Below, piece after piece: positions 23,706 through 26,725 of a stretch of DNA of 26,725 nt (position 1 is its first letter; every line of letters begins with the position of its first letter). The stretch is from positions 1 through 26,725 of the forward strand of contig JBCCDG010000049.1 in assembly GCA_039030915.1 (NCBI GenBank). Direction: 5' to 3'. This DNA is from Thermohalobaculum sp039030915. GTDB lineage: Bacteria; Pseudomonadota; Alphaproteobacteria; Rhodobacterales; Rhodobacteraceae. The translations under genes and the position numbers were made by a program. The notes beneath the pieces were generated by a model. The model made no database searches. It was not told the origin of the DNA and was given only the letters and a program-made list of their open reading frames with translations.

Positions 23706-24599
23706 ATGCCGAGCCCCAATATCCGCCTGTCGACCCGTCTTCCGCAGATCCGAGACACCCGCGCAGCCGGGCGCCGGGCCATGCGCCTCGCCGCCGCACT
23801 TGCTTGTGCCGCATCGCTCTCGGCCTGTGCGCTCTTTCCGGAGGAGCCGCAACCTATCGAGGAGCTTTCCGCGACCCAGATCTTCGAGCGCGGGGACGCG
23901 CAGCTCGCGGATGGGCAGGAACTCCAAGCCGCCAAGACCTTCAACGAGGTCGAGCGGCTCTACCCCTTCTCCCAGCTCGCCAAGCGCGCGATCATCATGT
24001 CCGCCTTTGCGTCGTACGAGGGCGGCGACTATCCGGGGGCACGCAGCCAGGCGCAGCGCTATATCGACCTCTATCCCGCGGATGAGGACGCGGCCTACGC
24101 GCAGTACCTCATCGCGCTCAGCTACTATGACAACATCGTCGATGTGGGGCGCGATCAGGAGGTGACGCGCAACGCGCTCGATCAGCTCAACACGGTCGTC
24201 AGCCGCTATCCTGACAGCATCTATGCCCGCGACGCGCAGCTGAAGATCGACCTGACGCGCGACCATCTGGCAGGCAAGGAAATGTCGGTCGGGCGCTACT
24301 ATCTCAAGCGAGGCCACTACACCGCGGCGATCGCGCGCTTCCGCAACGTCGTCGAGACCTACGACACGACGAGCCAGACGCCTGAGGCACTGCACCGGCT
24401 GGTCGAGGCCTATCTCTCGCTCGGGCTCATCGAGGAGGCGCGCGACGCCGCCGTGGTGCTCGGCACGAACTTCCCCGGCTCGGAATGGTACTCCGACAGC
24501 TATGCTGCGCTGACGGGGATCGAGGTGGTCGAGAAGGAAGGCGATGGCGGGACCGTCTCCTCGCTCTATCGGCAGATCGTTCTCGGCCGCTGGCTCTAA
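23706..24599 (+). CDS. bamD: Outer membrane assembly lipoprotein BamD (ComL)
   Basis: BamD is the essential periplasmic lipoprotein of the BAM complex, which inserts beta-barrel proteins into the outer membrane. The sequence has a lipoprotein signal, RLAAALACAASLSAC, with lipobox LSAC and the lipidated Cys at residue 41 from this start. Five TPR-like repeats follow, including NEVERLYPFSQLAKRAIIM, YIDLYPADEDAAYAQYLIAL and FRNVVETYDTTSQTPEALHR. Starting at ATG 23781 (Met26) gives a more typical short signal peptide; neither start has a clear ribosome site. Length is 297 or 272 residues. Confidence 0.93.
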   Translation: MPSPNIRLSTRLPQIRDTRAAGRRAMRLAAALACAASLSACALFPEEPQPIEELSATQIFERGDAQLADGQELQAAKTFNEVERLYPFSQLAKRAIIMSAFASYEGGDYPGARSQAQRYIDLYPADEDAAYAQYLIALSYYDNIVDVGRDQEVTRNALDQLNTVVSRYPDSIYARDAQLKIDLTRDHLAGKEMSVGRYYLKRGHYTAAIARFRNVVETYDTTSQTPEALHRLVEAYLSLGLIEEARDAAVVLGTNFPGSEWYSDSYAALTGIEVVEKEGDGGTVSSLYRQIVLGRWL

Positions 24600-24702
24600 A
24601 GCGCATGACAAAGGGGCCAAGGGCGCACGCGCCGGAGCGGCCCGGCAGGGTTCGGAGGACGCCCCGGGCCGGTCCCGTGGCAGGGCGCTCCCGGTGGTCA
24701 GG

Positions 24703-24726
24703 CGCGCGCGCTGCGTGCCGCGCGCG
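24703..24726 (+). other. GC hairpin in the bamD-recN gap
   Basis: CGCGCGCG (24703-24710) and CGCGCGCG (24719-24726) pair over 8 bp around an 8-nt loop. The 175-nt gap otherwise holds no supported gene: the frame from ATG 24605 is Arg/Pro-rich and overlaps recN. No T-run follows, so a Rho-independent terminator is not supported. Confidence 0.35.
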
Positions 24727-24774
24727 TCTCGGGCATGGCCCGGAACTTCCTGAGGCATGGCGGGGGCACGGGCC

Positions 24775-26430
24775 ATGCTGCTGAGCCTCGAGATCCGCAA
24801 CATCGTGCTGATCGAGGCGCTGACGCTCGACTTCGACGCCGGCCTGAACGTGCTGACCGGGGAGACCGGGGCCGGAAAGTCGATCCTGCTCGACGCGCTC
24901 GGTTTCGCCCTCGGACGCCGCGTGCGACGCGATCTGGTGCAGGCTGGCGCGGGGCAGGGGAGCGTCACGGCCGTCTTCGCGCCCGGCGAGGATCATCCCT
25001 CCGCGGCGATCCTCGAGGAGCTCGACCTTACGGCCGCGGAGGAGTTGGTGCTTCGCCGTGTCGCGCGGGCAGACGGCCCGGCGAGCGCTTTCGTCAACGA
25101 CCAGCGGGTAAGCGCGGAGGCGCTCCGCCGGATCGGGGAGACACTGGTCGAGGTGCATGGCCAGCACGACGACCGCGGGCTTCTGGATCCGCGCGCTCAC
25201 CGCCCGCTGCTCGACGCCTTCGCGGGCATCGCTTCGGAGCGCGCCGCCACCCGCGCCGCCTGGGGCAAGGCGGATGCCGCGCGCCGCGGGCTGACCGAGG
25301 CGCGCGAGACGCTGGCGAAAGCGGCTGCGGATGCCGATTTCCTGCGCCATGCGGTCGCCGAGCTCGACAAGGCCGCGCCTGAGGAGGGCGAGGAGGAGCG
25401 GCTGGATGCCGAGCGGCGCCTGATGCAGGCCGCCGCCCGCATCGGCGAGGAAGTGCAGAAGGCTGCCGACGCGCTCGGCCAACGCGCCGAAGGGGGCGCC
25501 GCCGACGCGCTCGACCGGCTCACGCGTGTTGCGGACCGCGCCGAAGGCCATCTCGATGCGCCGATCGCAGCGCTCGACCGGGCGATGATCGAGCTGGGGG
25601 AGGCGCGGTCCGGCGTCGATGCGGCGCTCGATGCGCTCGCCTTCAGCCCAGAGCGGCTGGAGGCCTGCGAGGAACGGCTCTTCGCCCTCCGCGCGCTTGC
25701 CCGCAAGCACGAGGTGCACCCCTCCGAGCTGCCGGATCTGGCTACCCGCCTCGCCGCGCGGCTGGACGCCATCGACGCGGGCGCGGAGCATATCGCCGCG
25801 CTCGAGCGCGCGTCAGCCGAGGCCGAGGCCGCCTACGACGCGGCCGCCGAGGCGTTGAGCGACGCGCGCAGTGCGGCCGCCGGCAGGCTCGATGCGCTCG
25901 TCACCGCGGAGCTTGCGCCCCTGCGCATGGAGGCCGCGCGCTTCGAGACCGTGATCGCCGAGGCCGATCCGGGCCCCGAGGGACGCGATGCCGTGAGCTT
26001 CACCGCCGCCATCAATCCGGGCAGCCCGGCCGGCGCCATCGACCGCATCGCCTCTGGCGGCGAGCTTTCCCGCTTCCTCCTCGCTCTCAAGGTCTGCCTC
26101 GCGGCGGAGGCTGGGGGGCTGGTCATGGTTTTCGACGAGATCGACCGTGGCGTGGGCGGTGCGACCGCCGATGCGGTCGGCCGCCGCCTCGCCCGCCTCG
26201 CCGCCGCCAACCAGGTGCTGGTCGTCACGCACAGCCCGCAGGTGGCGGCACAAGGCACGCGCCACTTCCGCATCGCCAAGCATGTCAGCGCGGGTACGAC
26301 GCGGACCGAGGTCACGCCGCTCGACAGCGAGGCGCGGCTCGAGGAACTGGCCCGGATGCTGGCAGGCGAAGAGGTGACGCCCGAAGCCCTGAGCGCCGCT
26401 GCAGCGCTTCTCGCCCGGCAGGCCGCCTGA
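24775..26430 (+). CDS. recN: DNA repair protein RecN
   Basis: RecN is an SMC-like ATPase that acts early in double-strand break repair. I chose ATG 24775 because the product then begins LLSLEIRNIVLIEALTLDF like the family; an in-frame ATG at 24757 adds six residues. The 551-residue length matches E. coli RecN. Walker A is G29-ETGAGKS36. A coiled-coil arm spans roughly 150-370. The ABC signature is S427-GGELS, and Walker B is VMVFDEID (Asp454, Glu455), followed by GVGGATADAVG. recN next to bamD and the dcw cluster is usual in Alphaproteobacteria. Confidence 0.96.
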   Translation: MLLSLEIRNIVLIEALTLDFDAGLNVLTGETGAGKSILLDALGFALGRRVRRDLVQAGAGQGSVTAVFAPGEDHPSAAILEELDLTAAEELVLRRVARADGPASAFVNDQRVSAEALRRIGETLVEVHGQHDDRGLLDPRAHRPLLDAFAGIASERAATRAAWGKADAARRGLTEARETLAKAAADADFLRHAVAELDKAAPEEGEEERLDAERRLMQAAARIGEEVQKAADALGQRAEGGAADALDRLTRVADRAEGHLDAPIAALDRAMIELGEARSGVDAALDALAFSPERLEACEERLFALRALARKHEVHPSELPDLATRLAARLDAIDAGAEHIAALERASAEAEAAYDAAAEALSDARSAAAGRLDALVTAELAPLRMEAARFETVIAEADPGPEGRDAVSFTAAINPGSPAGAIDRIASGGELSRFLLALKVCLAAEAGGLVMVFDEIDRGVGGATADAVGRRLARLAAANQVLVVTHSPQVAAQGTRHFRIAKHVSAGTTRTEVTPLDSEARLEELARMLAGEEVTPEALSAAAALLARQAA

Positions 26431-26592
26431 AGGGTCACGGTCCCGGCACCATCGCGCGTCCACCTTCCGTCTTTCGGGAGCGCTCGCCGCATACGGGAAT
26501 GCCGGCCGTGCGGTTGGAACACCCTGCCCATGCAGCCTGTTCGGTATTCGTGACGCCGGTTCCTCGCGCCGGCCAGCGAAGGGAGGCCGGGC

Positions 26593-26725
26593 ATGGAAGG
26601 CGCCAGCATCGCCGCCATCGATATCGCCATCATCGTCGTCTATTTCGCCGTCGTGCTCGGCATCGGATTGTATGTCGCGCGCCGGATCGAGGGCGGTGAG
26701 GATCTGTTCCTCGCGGGGCGATCGC
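26593..26725 (+). CDS. Sodium:solute symporter family protein, N-terminal fragment
   Basis: Only the first 44 codons are inside the window. They encode a short lead, one membrane segment (about residues 9-27, IAIIVVYFAVVLGIGLYVA), and the motif GGEDLFLAGRS, which matches the conserved first loop of the SSS/SLC5 family (typically ...FFLAGR). These proteins import sugars, amino acids or carboxylates with sodium; the substrate cannot be told from this piece. GAAGGGAGG lies about 7 nt upstream of the ATG. The 162-nt gap after recN contains no clear terminator or promoter that I can defend. Confidence 0.8.
   Translation, partial: MEGASIAAIDIAIIVVYFAVVLGIGLYVARRIEGGEDLFLAGRS

Noticed and set aside
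24605..24784. Small frame in the bamD-recN gap
   Set aside because: It is Arg/Pro-rich, overlaps the recN start and has no family features; the gap is better read as non-coding.
26514..26550. Promoter for the symporter gene (TTGGAA ... TATTCG)
   Set aside because: The spacing between the two elements is about 25 nt, too long for a normal sigma-70 promoter.

Overview
This window is the division and cell wall (dcw) gene cluster of a GC-rich (roughly 70% G+C by eye) alphaproteobacterium. All genes lie on the + strand. Four things point to Alphaproteobacteria, most likely a Rhodobacterales-type genome: the rnpB-mraZ arrangement, the unbroken order mraZ-rsmH-ftsL-ftsI-murE-murF-mraY-murD-ftsW-murG-murC-murB-ddl-ftsQ-ftsA-ftsZ-lpxC-bamD-recN, the DNPR (meso-diaminopimelate) signature in MurE, and the long FtsZ linker ending in a DIPAFLRRQ-type tail. 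The genus cannot be fixed from the sequence alone.

Layout. Positions 1-212 are the 3' part of the RNase P RNA gene. Positions 213-887 hold an A+T-richer promoter zone with a MraZ operator (three TGGG boxes at 10-11 nt spacing) and a GC-rich leader without a convincing gene. Positions 888-9400 carry mraZ, rsmH, ftsL, ftsI, murE, murF and mraY, packed with 2-4 nt gaps or ATGA/GTGA stop-start overlaps. An unrecognised 154-residue gene follows (9405-9869). Positions 9988-17875 carry murD-ftsW, murG, murC, a small VOC-fold ORF, murB and ddl; this part is looser. Positions 17863-22343 carry ftsQ-ftsA and ftsZ. Two hairpin terminators follow ftsZ, then lpxC (22648) with its own promoter region, bamD, recN, and the first 44 codons of a sodium:solute symporter running off the end.

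Together the genes make UDP-MurNAc-pentapeptide from UDP-GlcNAc-enolpyruvate (MurB, C, D, E, F with D-Ala-D-Ala from Ddl). They load it on the lipid carrier (MraY, MurG), polymerise and cross-link it at the septum (FtsW, FtsI), and build the divisome (FtsZ, FtsA, FtsQ, FtsL). LpxC (lipid A) and BamD (outer-membrane protein assembly) add outer-membrane biogenesis, and RecN adds DNA repair.

Most notable non-gene structure: (1) a three-copy intergenic repeat (after the 154-residue gene, after ftsW, after murC). A 10-nt block and a 17-nt block are identical in all copies, and between them sits a hairpin whose stem sequence differs in each copy but stays perfectly paired. (2) A 22-bp stem with a 4-nt loop inside the 3' end of the ftsI coding region. 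(3) Three tandem small hairpins in front of ddl. On the protein side, FtsL carries an unusually long, Ala/Pro-rich periplasmic tail of about 240 residues. The VOC ORF between murC and murB has recognisable family sequence upstream of its only usable start codon, and that sequence abuts one copy of the repeat. I saw no insertion sequence, prophage, CRISPR array or tRNA.
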